The notes: a model not told the origin generated them from the letters alone. DNA of 64,000 nt from Oceanobacillus piezotolerans (GCF_003665065.1 NZ_RCHR01000004.1:186001-250000); one strand, 5' to 3'; shown: positions 34,966 to 44,469, counted from the first letter of the stretch. Program-made: numbers and translations.

Positions 34966-35943
34966 TTAATTCATCTTCAATATGATCTTTCCGATATTTT
35001 TGTTGTTCTCCATATGTTCATGCGCTTGTTGAACTTGATCAAGAGGGAAGACATGATCAACAATTGGTTTAAGCTTGTTATCAGTAAAGAGCTCCAGGGT
35101 CTTAGAATAGAATTCTTTTGTGAGTGCTGATTTATATTCATCACTTCTTGGAGTCAGTAAGGTTCCGGTCAGTTGAATTCGTTTTCCGATGACATCCATT
35201 AAATTGAACCCTTCTATTTCCGCACCACCTAAAACTCCGATCAACACCCAACGCCCGTCTACTTTTATACTGGTAAGGTTTTTATTCCAGTAGGAAGCTC
35301 CAATAAAATCAAGAATCAAATCGACTCCTTGATCATTGGTTGCCTTCAATACTTCCTCGTCAAAGATTTGTTCTTTATAATTGATACCAATATCTGCACC
35401 TAGAGACCTGCAAAAGTCTAATTTTTCTTTGGAACCGGCTGTCGTGATGACATTCGCTTGTCCAATTTGTTTGGCAAGCTGAATCGCCGCTGTTCCGACC
35501 CCACTGCCACCCGCATGAATCAACACGGTTTCATCAGGACGTAATTGACCGATCCAAAATAACGTTTGATAAGCAGTCAAAAACACTTCAGGAATAGCAG
35601 CAGCTTCTTCAAATGATAGATTTTCTGGAATCTTCATTGCCCACTCATCCGGCATGACAGCGTATTCTGCATAACCGCCACCATGCACAAGTCCCATCAC
35701 TCGTGTACCGACCGCTGTTTTTGCACCTGCTCCCGCTTCTGCAACAACTCCAGCAACTTCGACACCGAGAATTGGGTTTTTCATGTAACTAGATCCATTT
35801 TGTCTAGTAACGATATCTGTTCGGTTAACAGCTGCTGCCTCTACTTTAATTAATAATTCCCCGTCCTTGGTTGTTGGTTTTTCATGCTCAACAACTTGTA
35901 ATTGTTCTGCTCCGCCTGGTTGTTTAACTGTGATTGCTTTCAT
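34966..35943 (-). CDS. NAD(P)H:quinone oxidoreductase, PIG3/zeta-crystallin type
   Basis: 325 residues of the medium-chain dehydrogenase superfamily: [20 protein letters not shown] at the N-terminus, NPILGVEVAGVVAEAGAGAK, and the nucleotide loop HAGGSGVGTAAIQLAKQIG. No structural-zinc Cys cluster is present, as in quinone reductases. A fragment of a near-identical gene lies at 24420-24675. Probably co-transcribed with the downstream-facing 3-hydroxybutyrate dehydrogenase-like gene (58-base gap). RBS GCAGGAGGAATAAAT. Reduces quinones or enone-like substrates with NADPH. Confidence 0.88.
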   Translation of the reverse strand: MKAITVKQPGGAEQLQVVEHEKPTTKDGELLIKVEAAAVNRTDIVTRQNGSSYMKNPILGVEVAGVVAEAGAGAKTAVGTRVMGLVHGGGYAEYAVMPDEWAMKIPENLSFEEAAAIPEVFLTAYQTLFWIGQLRPDETVLIHAGGSGVGTAAIQLAKQIGQANVITTAGSKEKLDFCRSLGADIGINYKEQIFDEEVLKATNDQGVDLILDFIGASYWNKNLTSIKVDGRWVLIGVLGGAEIEGFNLMDVIGKRIQLTGTLLTPRSDEYKSALTKEFYSKTLELFTDNKLKPIVDHVFPLDQVQQAHEHMENNKNIGKIILKMN

Positions 35944-36001
35944 ATTTATTCCTCCTGCCCCATTGAAAATCTCTTTTTGATATCCTACCGTGCATCAATT
36001 A

Positions 36002-36763
36002 TTACATACCGCCTGTGACGCCGACGCTTTCCCCGGTAATTGCGGCTGCCCCATCTGAGGCTAAGAATACAGCAGTAGCCCCAATTTCAGAAGGCTCAAG
36101 TAGACGTTTCATCCATTGTTTCCCAAGGATATGATGGTTTAACGCCTCCTCTACGGTTGTACCATCTTGTTCAGCCAGATTAGGTAATTGCTTTTCTACT
36201 AATTCCGTACGCACAGGTCCTGGCATGATGGCATTCACAGTGATTCCATCTTGCGCTGTCTCTAACGCCGCTGTTTGTGTAAAACCGACAACACCGAATT
36301 TCGCAGCTACATACGCAGATTTGTAAGCATCCGGGATTCTGCCGTGAGCAGATGAAATATTAATGATACGGCCTTTTTGTTGTTGTTTCATCTGAGGCAA
36401 TGCATGTTTGGTTACTAGAAACGTTCCAGTCAAAATGACATCCAATAATAGATTCCATTTTTCTAATGGAAAGTCTTCCACAGGAGAGATGAACTGAAGC
36501 CCGGCATTATTCACGACAACATCCAATGAACCCCGTTCATCGATAAGTTCATTGATTGCGCCTTTCACTTGCTCTTCATCTGCAACATTCACGGAATAGC
36601 CTTTAGCATTACCTAATTCCTTCGATGCTTTTTCTGCAGCGTCCAGATTCAAATCAAAAATTGCAACAAAATCACCATTTTCAACAAAGGATTTTGCAAT
36701 TGCGTATCCAATTCCCTGGGCTGCACCTGTTACGATAACTGTCCGCTCTTTTTGTGTAGTCAT
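36002..36763 (-). CDS. 3-hydroxybutyrate dehydrogenase-like SDR (YxjF type)
   Basis: 253 residues. ITVNAIMPGPVRT, NNAGLQFISPVEDFPLEKWN and ISSAHGRIPDAYKSAYVAAK are typical of D-3-hydroxybutyrate dehydrogenase-like proteins such as B. subtilis YxjF. VTGAAQGIGYAIA binds the cofactor, and Asp in IFDLN suggests NAD preference. It converts 3-hydroxybutyrate to acetoacetate. In B. subtilis this gene sits next to scoAB; here only a decayed scoA fragment survives, 11 kb away. First gene of a probable operon with the quinone reductase. Confidence 0.85.
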   Translation of the reverse strand: MTTQKERTVIVTGAAQGIGYAIAKSFVENGDFVAIFDLNLDAAEKASKELGNAKGYSVNVADEEQVKGAINELIDERGSLDVVVNNAGLQFISPVEDFPLEKWNLLLDVILTGTFLVTKHALPQMKQQQKGRIINISSAHGRIPDAYKSAYVAAKFGVVGFTQTAALETAQDGITVNAIMPGPVRTELVEKQLPNLAEQDGTTVEEALNHHILGKQWMKRLLEPSEIGATAVFLASDGAAAITGESVGVTGGM

Positions 36764-36874
36764 CCTGTCTCCTCCAATTCATTGTCGGTTGTTAAGCCAA
36801 AACATATATCGTTTTTCTATTCCCTAGGCTAAAGAAAAGATTCCATTTGCCTCATAACAACCGTCTTAATTTAT

Positions 36875-37318
36875 TTATTTTGTCCGTTTCCATACTAATG
36901 TTGTTTGTTGTTCTTTTCCATCAACAATAATTGGCGGGCTGCTGATTTCAATCGTATCATCCTCTTTTAACTTCACATAGCGAGGTTGTGTATCGCCTAG
37001 CCAGGTCGGATTCATGCTGACAGACATATGGTGTGTCACAATTTGCTTTTCTTCATCTACCTCGTATGGTCCGCAGTATGCCAGGTAACCCTCAGCAGCT
37101 GCTGCCATTTCTTCTTGCGTTCCAGTATGAAGAGATCCAGATGCATATGCTGGTCTACCTTGCTGCATCATCTGTGCGGACATATAGCCGTCAGGATGAT
37201 ACATAATAAATCCAGAGCAATCCTCCCCCATTGGATAAGTTTTGTTCCCTTGATCGTCTGTCACATGGTAGGAAACTAGACTCCACGTTCCTACTAATGC
37301 TTCTTTTTTAAAATCCAT
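36875..37318 (-). CDS. Lipocalin-like domain protein
   Basis: About 147 residues from ATG 37318. LVGTWSLVSYHVTDDQGNKT and MYHPDGYMSAQMMQQGRP are the GTW and YxxDGY-type motifs of the cytoplasmic lipocalin-like domain family. HMSVSMNPTWLGDTQPRYV and the final strands complete a beta-barrel. It lacks a signal peptide. Such barrels often accompany SDRs and hydroxylases in aromatic or polyketide-like metabolism. It is divergent from a LysR gene, which is its likely regulator. Confidence 0.83.
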   Translation of the reverse strand: MDFKKEALVGTWSLVSYHVTDDQGNKTYPMGEDCSGFIMYHPDGYMSAQMMQQGRPAYASGSLHTGTQEEMAAAAEGYLAYCGPYEVDEEKQIVTHHMSVSMNPTWLGDTQPRYVKLKEDDTIEISSPPIIVDGKEQQTTLVWKRTK

Positions 37319-37464
37319 TCTTCTATCTCCCATTCTTAACTACATGTATTAGTTGTTATTGTTATCTAAAACTCCACCTTTCATTATAAATGAGTTATGC
37401 TTATATTAAAAAATAGATATATTTTATAACATTTATTTATTAAATCTATAAATGAGGTGTCATG

Positions 37465-38352
37465 ATGGAATTACGTCAAATTCAATATTTCTCAGAAATC
37501 GTAAAACATGGGAGTTTCTCAAAAGCTGCTGAATCATTATTTATATCACAACCCACGATTAGTAATGTGGTCAAAGAACTGGAAAAGGAGCTTGGTACAA
37601 AATTATTGATCCGTACGACACGCAAATTTGAACTAACGGATGCTGGCCGTTTACTATTTCAACTCAGTCAGAGACTCTCCACTACATTGATTCATTTTGA
37701 AGAGGAATTGGATGATATTAAAAATGGGCTGAAAGGTGAAATCAAAATGGGGATCTTCACATCGGTAGGGACTGAAATTCTGACCCGGATTACCGCAGAA
37801 TTTTATCATTGCTATCCGGAAATATATATTACATTTATCGAGGACAGTGCAGAAAATTTAAAGAACGCACTGCTACAGGGAGACCTTGATTTATGTCTGA
37901 TGAATCTTCCTGCTAATGAAGAATTTGAATCGTTCCCATTTTTAAAAGGCGACCTTAGACTTTTAGTCCACCAAGACAATGCGCTTGCAAGCAGGGAGAA
38001 GGTGAAATGGGCGGATTTAAAGGATGAAAAATTCATCATGCTGCGGGAAGGTTTCACCGTAAACGACATGATTATGTGGGAAACCAATCGTTTAGGCTTT
38101 ACTCCCGAAATTATAAGTGAGACTTCCCAATGGAAATTTATCTTAGAACTCGTTTCATATAATTTAGGTATTGCCATCTTACCTCAAAGTTCCCTGATCA
38201 AAATTATGGTTAAAGAAAAAGGGATACATGTTCTACCACTTGTCGAACCTGAGGTACATTGGGAAATTGGTATTGCCTGGTCAAAAAACAGCTATGTTTC
38301 CCTTGCCACCCAAAAATGGATCGAATTTCTGCAAGAGAAACTTCAAGTCTGA
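37465..38352 (+). CDS. LysR-family transcriptional regulator
   Basis: 295 residues. The LysR HTH covers residues 1-60 (MELRQIQYFSEIVKHGSFSK; AAESLFISQPTISNVVKELE), followed by a periplasmic-binding-protein-like effector domain. AAATGAGGTGTC lies upstream. The 146-base gap shared with the divergent lipocalin gene is a typical LysR operator location. It probably activates the 37.3-35.0 kb oxidoreductase genes in response to a substrate of theirs. Confidence 0.9.
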   Translation: MELRQIQYFSEIVKHGSFSKAAESLFISQPTISNVVKELEKELGTKLLIRTTRKFELTDAGRLLFQLSQRLSTTLIHFEEELDDIKNGLKGEIKMGIFTSVGTEILTRITAEFYHCYPEIYITFIEDSAENLKNALLQGDLDLCLMNLPANEEFESFPFLKGDLRLLVHQDNALASREKVKWADLKDEKFIMLREGFTVNDMIMWETNRLGFTPEIISETSQWKFILELVSYNLGIAILPQSSLIKIMVKEKGIHVLPLVEPEVHWEIGIAWSKNSYVSLATQKWIEFLQEKLQV

Positions 38353-38511
38353 GGAATGAACATTCAGTGGAGAGGAAAGGCCGACTAACGACGCGAGCGT
38401 CTATAGCAGTACTAACACGTACCGCCATTCGCAAGTTCATCGCAAAATTGCAAGTCAAGTAATTCAAGTTGCAATCTTATGCGCCGGCCCCCCCTTGAAT
38501 GTAGTTTCCCT

Positions 38512-39498
38512 TTATAGTTTAACAAGTGTTCTGCCACGTACTTTTCCTTCTAAAATATCAGTTAATACTTCCGGCAGTTCTTTTAATGAGATTTCATTTA
38601 CCATATCTGCATGTAACATTGTTGATTTCAAATCATCTCCTAGGCGATTCCAAACTTTTAGACGCTGTTTCATTGGACATTCGACCGAGTCAATACCGAG
38701 CCAATTGACACCTCTTGAAATATAAGGAAGAACGGTTGTAGAAACTTCTACCCCACCTGTTAAACCACATGTAGCTACAGATCCGCCATATTTCAATGTA
38801 CTTAATATGTACTGGAGAGTTTTCCCGCCTACAGGGTCGATAGCACCAGCCCATTTTTCTTCACGCATTGGCGTTTGGTCGGTATCTATGATTTCATTAC
38901 GTTTAATAATCTGTTTGGCCCCTAATCCTTTCAAATATGCTTCCTCATTAGATTTGCCTGTACTGGCTACAACATCATAGCCTCTTTTAGCTAAGATATT
39001 TACGGAAATACTACCGACTCCACCTGTAGCACCGGCTACCAAAACAGGTCCCTGACCAGGTTCCAATTCATTATCTTCAAGTCTTTGAACGGCTAATGCT
39101 GCGGTAAACCCGGCTGTTCCAAGAATCATGGCTTCTTTTAGAGATAATCCTTTAGGTAGAGGAACAACCCACTCTGCAGGTACACGAGCAATCTCGCTAA
39201 ATCCGCCAAAATGTCCTGTTCCTAATTGATAGCTTGTCACAATTACTTCATCACCTGTTTTAAATTGTTCATCTTTTGACTCTATAACCGTTCCAGCTAG
39301 ATCTATCCCTGGTACTAAAGGGTAGGTCTCTACAAACTGATTTTGAATGGCGACTAACCCGTCCTTGAAATTCACACTAGAATAAGCAACTCGAATGGTC
39401 ACTTCCCCTTGTGGCAGATCATCCATACTTAATTGTTTTATTTCTAATTTTGTTTGATCATTCACTTGATCCAATACCATTGCTTGAAAAGTATTCAT
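38512..39498 (-). CDS. yhfP: YhdH/YhfP-family acrylyl-CoA reductase-like oxidoreductase
   Basis: 328 residues of the zinc-free MDR subgroup: AYSSVNFKDGLVAIQ near residue 40, GIDLAGTVIES, GTAGFTAALAVQRLEDN and VAGATGGVGSISVNILAK. AcuI members reduce acryloyl-CoA to propionyl-CoA with NADPH; for YhfP the quinone/enone substrate is uncertain. RBS GAAAGGATAGG. The gene is followed on the same strand by a convergent relation with lysR; the peroxiredoxin gene upstream is 33 bases away, so the two may form an operon. Confidence 0.87.
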   Translation of the reverse strand: MNTFQAMVLDQVNDQTKLEIKQLSMDDLPQGEVTIRVAYSSVNFKDGLVAIQNQFVETYPLVPGIDLAGTVIESKDEQFKTGDEVIVTSYQLGTGHFGGFSEIARVPAEWVVPLPKGLSLKEAMILGTAGFTAALAVQRLEDNELEPGQGPVLVAGATGGVGSISVNILAKRGYDVVASTGKSNEEAYLKGLGAKQIIKRNEIIDTDQTPMREEKWAGAIDPVGGKTLQYILSTLKYGGSVATCGLTGGVEVSTTVLPYISRGVNWLGIDSVECPMKQRLKVWNRLGDDLKSTMLHADMVNEISLKELPEVLTDILEGKVRGRTLVKL

Positions 39499-39531
39499 CT
39501 TTTTAATCCTATCCTTTCCTGGTGCGTTGTA

Positions 39532-40176
39532 TTAGATGTTTTTTACAATTTCAATTACTACAGACGGCTCTACACGTTTTGTGTAGTCCGAATCTACTTC
39601 TGCAAATACAACCTTACCTGATTGATCGATTACAAATGTAGCTGGTTTCGGGAGTTTCCAAGCGTCATTTCCATTATGGCCTTCAACGTCTAATCCCAAG
39701 TCCTTATATACTTCAATTAAATAATCCGGCATTTTAAATACCAAATTAAATTGTTCAGCAACTTTATTGCCTTCATCACTGAGAACAATGAATTCAAGCT
39801 CATTTTTTTCCTTAGTGGACAAGGATGCATCTGGTATCTCTGGACTGATGGCTATTAACGTTGCACCAGCGTTTTTGATGGTATCCAATTCTCTTTGATA
39901 AGCTTTTAATTCAAGATTGCAGAAAGGACACCAGCCACCTCGATAAAATGTCAAGATTACAGGGCCTTTCGAAAGCTCTTCAGTAATGGACACCGTATTT
40001 CCTGTTGCGTCCGGAAGCTTAAAATCCGGTACTTGATCTCCTTCTTTCAGTCCCTGTGCTACTCCGGATTCTTCCAATTCTTTGGTTGCTTGCGCCATTA
40101 ATTTCTGCTTTTCCTCCGGAGCCTTTTGCTTAAATGCTTCTTTATAAGCTTTAATTTCTTCCAGTAATGTCGTCAT
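39532..40176 (-). CDS. Peroxiredoxin-like (AhpC/TSA family) protein
   Basis: 214 residues, a thioredoxin-fold AhpC/TSA domain from about residue 45. The active-site segment TFYRGGWCPFCNLELKAYQR contains a CxxC motif rather than the single peroxidatic Cys of classic 2-Cys peroxiredoxins. The N-terminal 45 residues form a charged helix. No signal peptide, so cytoplasmic. It probably reduces peroxides or disulfides. It precedes yhfP in the same direction with a 33-base gap. RBS AGGAGGTAAGG. Confidence 0.85.
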   Translation of the reverse strand: MTTLLEEIKAYKEAFKQKAPEEKQKLMAQATKELEESGVAQGLKEGDQVPDFKLPDATGNTVSITEELSKGPVILTFYRGGWCPFCNLELKAYQRELDTIKNAGATLIAISPEIPDASLSTKEKNELEFIVLSDEGNKVAEQFNLVFKMPDYLIEVYKDLGLDVEGHNGNDAWKLPKPATFVIDQSGKVVFAEVDSDYTKRVEPSVVIEIVKNI

Positions 40177-40292
40177 TTTTGTCCTTACCTCCTATGTTCA
40201 TATCAATTTAACCTTAACAAGTAATTCTTCTTTTTTCATCCCCTGCGATTCCTTCCGCGATAGAACTATATACAACCATTAACAAATTGAAA

Positions 40293-40326
40293 TAAGGAGA
40301 CCGACATTTAGTCGGTCTCCTTATTT
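40293..40326. terminator. Terminator-like hairpin downstream of lysR
   Basis: Perfect 10-base stem GGAGACCGAC/GTCGGTCTCC with a 4-base loop, flanked by AAATAAG and CTTATTT. It is symmetrical and probably ends the minus-strand lysR transcript before the peroxiredoxin gene. The rest of 40177-40513 shows nothing else. Confidence 0.7.
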
Positions 40327-40513
40327 AACTACCGCGGCCGTCTGGAACATGAACCGATTTTCATTAAATACTTATTCGCTACCTGCCCCTATAGTACAAT
40401 AACTTCTATGTAAAATAGCGTTAACCCTTCTGAATTAACGCACCCTATAGTTGAATAAGGACTCAACTCGTTATCAAAACTCTCAAGGAGGTGTCACAAA
40501 ATTCTATGACAAG

Positions 40514-41380
40514 TTATTTATTTCTATAATACGTCCGGACAAACTCCTTAAACTCCTCTACGTTTTGTGAAAGAAATTTTTCTTTAGCCCATGATAATCC
40601 GACAGTAAATTTAGCCTTTGGATCGGAAATTTTTACATAGCTCAATCCATATTTCTCGCATAAGGTAATCGGAATTAACCCTACACATTTGTGGAGCTGA
40701 AACATTTCAATTAGTAAGTCATAGTCCACTTCAAAAAGGAATTTTGGATTGAAGCCTGCAGTTTCATACAGCTGATTTACAGTGTTCTTGTACTCATCAT
40801 ATCCTGCTAATGATATGAAAAATTCCGTAGATACTTCCTTTAGGTCGATAACTTTTCTGCTGGCAAGATGATGATGTTCAGGAATAACTAATACAATATC
40901 TTCTTCCATTAGGATACAGCTTTCTATCGCTTCATCTTTAATTGGTGGCCCCGCAATACCTAAATCAATTTCTCCTTTTTTTAGTTGGATACTAATAGAT
41001 TCCCTTGTTCCAAGAGATTGCTGTATTGAAGCATCAGGATGTAGATTGAAATATTCCATCAACATGCCTGAAAGGAAACGGGGGTTAGAAATCGAAATGA
41101 TGATTTTTTCATGCGCAATATCTTCCCTATTCTGTATCTCTCTTTTAGCATTTTCAATTTCAGCAAAAATTGTATCTACGTGTCTAAGTAGAATCCTTCC
41201 TGATTCGTTCAGTTGAATATTTCTCCCTTTACGATCAAATAATCGAGTTCCCATTTCGTCTTCCAATCGCTTAATCATCAGACTTAATGAGGGTTGCGCT
41301 ATATTTAATTTTTTGGCTGCTTTAGAAATGTGTTCCATATATGCTACTGTCTGAAAATATTTCAATTGGAGTAGTTCCAT
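40514..41380 (-). CDS. LysR-family regulator of the aconitase X operon
   Basis: 288 residues with HTH MELLQLKYFQTVAYMEHISK / AAKKLNIAQPSLSLMIKRLE and a CynR/CysL-like effector domain. Divergent from the aconitase X operon with a 146-base shared promoter region, so it is very likely its regulator. The effector is probably the operon's hydroxy-acid substrate. Confidence 0.9.
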   Translation of the reverse strand: MELLQLKYFQTVAYMEHISKAAKKLNIAQPSLSLMIKRLEDEMGTRLFDRKGRNIQLNESGRILLRHVDTIFAEIENAKREIQNREDIAHEKIIISISNPRFLSGMLMEYFNLHPDASIQQSLGTRESISIQLKKGEIDLGIAGPPIKDEAIESCILMEEDIVLVIPEHHHLASRKVIDLKEVSTEFFISLAGYDEYKNTVNQLYETAGFNPKFLFEVDYDLLIEMFQLHKCVGLIPITLCEKYGLSYVKISDPKAKFTVGLSWAKEKFLSQNVEEFKEFVRTYYRNK

Positions 41381-41526
41381 CTTATTTGATTCACACCTTA
41401 TATTTATTTAAACCTATATATTTATAGTTAATTATATATTAGATTGTATAAATTGTCAGGAGTACAATTGAATTCAGGAAGTCCTTTTTTTATAAAGTAT
41501 TTACTAATATAGAGGGGAAGATAAGT

Positions 41527-42819
41527 ATGAATAATTACAAGATGCAACTAACGCAAGAAGAAAAAGATATTCTTGATGGCAAACAAGGAGAAGCCATGCA
41601 AAAGGTTCTTAAATCCATTGTTCTTTTTGGAGAAGCATTTGGAGCAAAGCGTTTAGTTCCAATCGATGGTCCTATTCACGTTGTTACTTCCTTCGGTATG
41701 ACAGGCTTTGACGCGGTATTCAACATGATGGATGAATTAATTGGTGCGGGTTTAAAAACAAAAGAACCTTTCACTGTTGACCCAAGACCGGTTGACTTTG
41801 AAAATATTGAAACTACAGAAGCCTCGAAAAAAGTTTCTTTAGATTTATATCAACACCAAGAACAATATGAAGAACAGTTGCAAAAATTAGGGTTGAAAGA
41901 TAAAGATGCTTTCTCTTGCGCTGCTTATATGAAAGAAGTCGGAAATGTTCCTGAAAGAGGACAAGTTCTTTCTTGGGCAGAGTCTTCAGCCGTTGTATTT
42001 GCAAACTCGGTTATTGGTGCAAAATCAAATCGTAATTCAGGAATAATCGAATTACTATGCGGTATTTTAGGAAAAACTCCTGAGTTCGGTTTTTTAACAG
42101 AAGAAGGAAGAAAAGCTAAATGGTTAGTCGAAGTAAAAACGTCAAAAACTCCAAATCCGATGCTTCTTGGAAGTGCTATTGGCATGAAGGTAGTTGAAGA
42201 TACTCCTTATATTACTGGTCTTGATAAATTATTAGGTAACGAGCTTAATAACACAATGAAAGACTTTTTGAAGGATATGGGTGCTGCCACTGCTTCCAAT
42301 GGCGCTGTTGGACTCTACCACATTGAAAACGTGACTCCTGAAGCGGTTGATCAAGGAAGAGATCTATTAGTAGAAGGATATCAAACATATGTAATTGATG
42401 ATGAAGAACTAAATAAAGTAATGGCTTCTTATCCAGTATTATGGGATGACATGAGCGCTGAACCTGCTTTTTGCTTTATCGGATGCCCTCACCTTTCATT
42501 AAATCAAATCTATACTTGGAACGACAATATCGACCTAACTTTGAAGAAAGCTGGTAAAGAGAAAGTATCCATTAGAACTATTTTAAGTGCAGCACCAGAT
42601 GTCATTTCCAAATTCAAAGAAGACGAAAAAGCGTATGAAACGCTTATTAACAACGGGGTTAGCCTTTCATTTACTTGTCCGGTAATGTATATGAACAACC
42701 CAGAAAACTCCAAAAACCCGATCATTACGAATTCAAATAAGATGAGAACTTATTCAACAGCACGTTTCTTCTTGGATCAAGAAGTCTTGAATATCATCGT
42801 GAACGGTAAAAATTATTAA
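41527..42819 (+). CDS. Aconitase X catalytic (large) subunit
   Basis: 430 residues of the DUF521/AcnX catalytic family: MQLTQEEKDILDGKQGEAMQ, HVVTSFGMTGFDAVFNMMDE, the Cys-containing segments AFCFIGCPHLSLNQI and LSFTCPVMYMNNP, and SGIIELLCGIL in the middle. AcnX enzymes are iron-sulfur or metal-dependent dehydratases. Known members act on cis-3-hydroxy-L-proline (bacteria) or phosphomevalonate (archaea). The substrate here is undetermined; no proline-catabolism or mevalonate gene is nearby. Separate large and small genes lie 16 bases apart. RBS AGAGGGGAAGA. Confidence 0.9.
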   Translation: MNNYKMQLTQEEKDILDGKQGEAMQKVLKSIVLFGEAFGAKRLVPIDGPIHVVTSFGMTGFDAVFNMMDELIGAGLKTKEPFTVDPRPVDFENIETTEASKKVSLDLYQHQEQYEEQLQKLGLKDKDAFSCAAYMKEVGNVPERGQVLSWAESSAVVFANSVIGAKSNRNSGIIELLCGILGKTPEFGFLTEEGRKAKWLVEVKTSKTPNPMLLGSAIGMKVVEDTPYITGLDKLLGNELNNTMKDFLKDMGAATASNGAVGLYHIENVTPEAVDQGRDLLVEGYQTYVIDDEELNKVMASYPVLWDDMSAEPAFCFIGCPHLSLNQIYTWNDNIDLTLKKAGKEKVSIRTILSAAPDVISKFKEDEKAYETLINNGVSLSFTCPVMYMNNPENSKNPIITNSNKMRTYSTARFFLDQEVLNIIVNGKNY

Positions 42820-42835
42820 GGAGGAAGAAGAGAAC

Positions 42836-43297
42836 ATGAAAACTTTTACAGGAAGAGTAGTACTTGGAGGTAATTTAACAGGGGAGACTGTGGTAACTCG
42901 CCAAGGATTTAATACATTAGCAACGTTTTTTAGAGGATTAACGACTGGAAGTTCAATATGTAACGACCAAAACAACCCAGATTTATATAAGAAAGAAATA
43001 GGCGAAAAAATCGTTTGCTTACCTAAAACAATCGGTTCTACTACAGGAGGCATGATTCTCCAATGTGCAGCAGATGTTGGTATCGCCCCTGCAGCAATGC
43101 TTTACGCAGATCATATTGACTCTATTTCAGCTGCAGGAATCATCCTTGCAGAAGTATGGAACGGCAAAAAAATTGTAGCCATCGACCAGCTCGGTGACGA
43201 ATTTTTGGAAGCAGTTCAAGAAGGTCAACAAATTGAAATTAAAGATGACGGGACAGTAATAGTTCTGGGATTTGAAGTGGAAGGACAAGCTCAATAA
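42836..43297 (+). CDS. Aconitase X swivel (small) subunit
   Basis: 153 residues of the DUF126 swivel domain: TFTGRVVLGGNLTGETVVTR, GSTTGGMILQCAADVGIAPA (the Ser/Gly-rich loop that enters the active site) and ILAEVWNGKKIVAIDQL. It completes the active site of the preceding subunit. RBS AAGGAGGAAGAAG; ends in a strong terminator at 43352. Confidence 0.9.
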   Translation: MKTFTGRVVLGGNLTGETVVTRQGFNTLATFFRGLTTGSSICNDQNNPDLYKKEIGEKIVCLPKTIGSTTGGMILQCAADVGIAPAAMLYADHIDSISAAGIILAEVWNGKKIVAIDQLGDEFLEAVQEGQQIEIKDDGTVIVLGFEVEGQAQ

Positions 43298-43351
43298 AAT
43301 GCCTTTGCAAATCGTTTAGCTGATTTAGCTGAAAGCATAAGTTACAAAATC

Positions 43352-43394
43352 AAGCCTATTTTCTCAGAAGCTGTAGAGAAAATAGGCTCTTTTG
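43352..43394. terminator. Terminator of the aconitase X operon
   Basis: Perfect 12-base stem GCCTATTTTCTC/GAGAAAATAGGC followed by TCTTTT. It can also serve the convergent gene at 43420. Confidence 0.85.
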
Positions 43395-43419
43395 TGTTTC
43401 TTAAATTCAAAAAGTATTT

Positions 43420-43761
43420 TTAGAGATAGAATTTAAATTTTATATAAAGATGAGGAGAAACATCTCCCAAATTTATGTCTATTACTTGTTCTCTTCTTAT
43501 AGAGTAAAGTAAATTATACTGTTCTTCCTCTGTAAGTTCCTCCAACTCTTTCTCAGAATTAGGAATGGTATTAAAAGGAAAAACAAACCACTTTTTTGTA
43601 TCAATGTTTATCCATAATAAATCAGGTTCATGAGTTGAATAGTGCACAAAGTAAAGAAATGTTGTTGGAGAACTTAAACCAAATTTAATCCCATCGAATT
43701 GGCTTCCAATAAACATTTGTCGGAGTGCATTCACAGCAAATTGTCTATCTTCCAATTTCAT
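43420..43761 (-). CDS. Hypothetical protein, 113 aa
   Basis: Begins MKLEDRQFAVNALRQMFIGS; aromatic-rich with alternating strand pattern (PTTFLYFVHYSTHEPDLLWI), acidic middle (SEKELEELTEEEQ). No signal peptide or membrane helix. RBS AAGAGAGGTAG. I do not recognise the family; it resembles small cytoplasmic proteins of immunity or SMI1-like type only loosely. Confidence 0.55.
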   Translation of the reverse strand: MKLEDRQFAVNALRQMFIGSQFDGIKFGLSSPTTFLYFVHYSTHEPDLLWINIDTKKWFVFPFNTIPNSEKELEELTEEEQYNLLYSIRREQVIDINLGDVSPHLYIKFKFYL

Positions 43762-44027
43762 AAAAACTACCTCTCTTAGAAGAAATTTTATATATATTTT
43801 AACGTTAATAGTAGTATCCTTATTGAACTAAACTGCCCCTTTAGTTTAAGTGTAATTCATCACAAACTCTCTCTTTGTATCAATATATTTAAGATAATCG
43901 GATTCTTTTTTCTATGTAGAAATATTAAGATAACAAAAAAGCAGGTTAGTTATGCTCTATTCTAGGTCTTCTTTAAAGAATTATTTAAATATGTATTACT
44001 GTAAAACTGTATTAGAGTATATACAGT

Positions 44028-44149
44028 TTATTTGTCTTCTTTATCTAAATACTCATTGAGCGCTTTTCCACTACAGCCAACATTATCGTATCATTAAAAG
44101 CTGCAATAATACGAAGCCTTTTACGAGTTTCTATGATGTAGACATTCCT
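44028..44149 (-). pseudogene. Remnant A of a small DNA-binding-like protein
   Basis: Minus-strand frame ETRKRLRIIAAFNDT, then after a one-base shift VVEKALNEYLDKEDK before a stop. It is clearly related to remnant B at 44885-44996. No N-terminal start or ribosome-binding site is found. The 270 bases between 43762 and 44028 hold no gene. Confidence 0.5.
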
Positions 44150-44393
44150 GGTCTTTTTTAGCCAATCCCGGATGACTGCATTCAAGGTATATTCGAATCA
44201 GCCTTCGATTATTAAAAGAGAAAATCGAGTCAGAGCATATAGCACAATCAAGGAATGTATTTCTTGATACAACATGGTAGACTATCAAAAAGAAACTAGT
44301 AGCAATAATATCGGGAATGATGAGATTGAGGATTTGTCCACGAACATTTTTATATGTGGAGATAAAATAGGTGGTCTCCTCTCCCCTACCTTG

Positions 44394-44431
44394 AAAAAAG
44401 AATCGCTTTAAGCTCGAGCGATTCTTTTTTA
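44394..44431 (+). terminator. Orphan terminator in the decayed region
   Basis: AAGAATCGCT pairs with AGCGATTCTT, followed by TTTT. No intact plus-strand gene precedes it; the frame before it (EIEDLSTNIFICGDKIGG) may be a relic. Confidence 0.6.
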
Positions 44432-44469
44432 TAAAAACACAGGTTTCTGTATACCTGTATCTACATTTA

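Noticed and set aside
44150-44400. Short frames resembling transposase fragments (RENRVRAYSTIKECIS)
   Set aside because: Too short and too broken to assign; resemblance is not specific.
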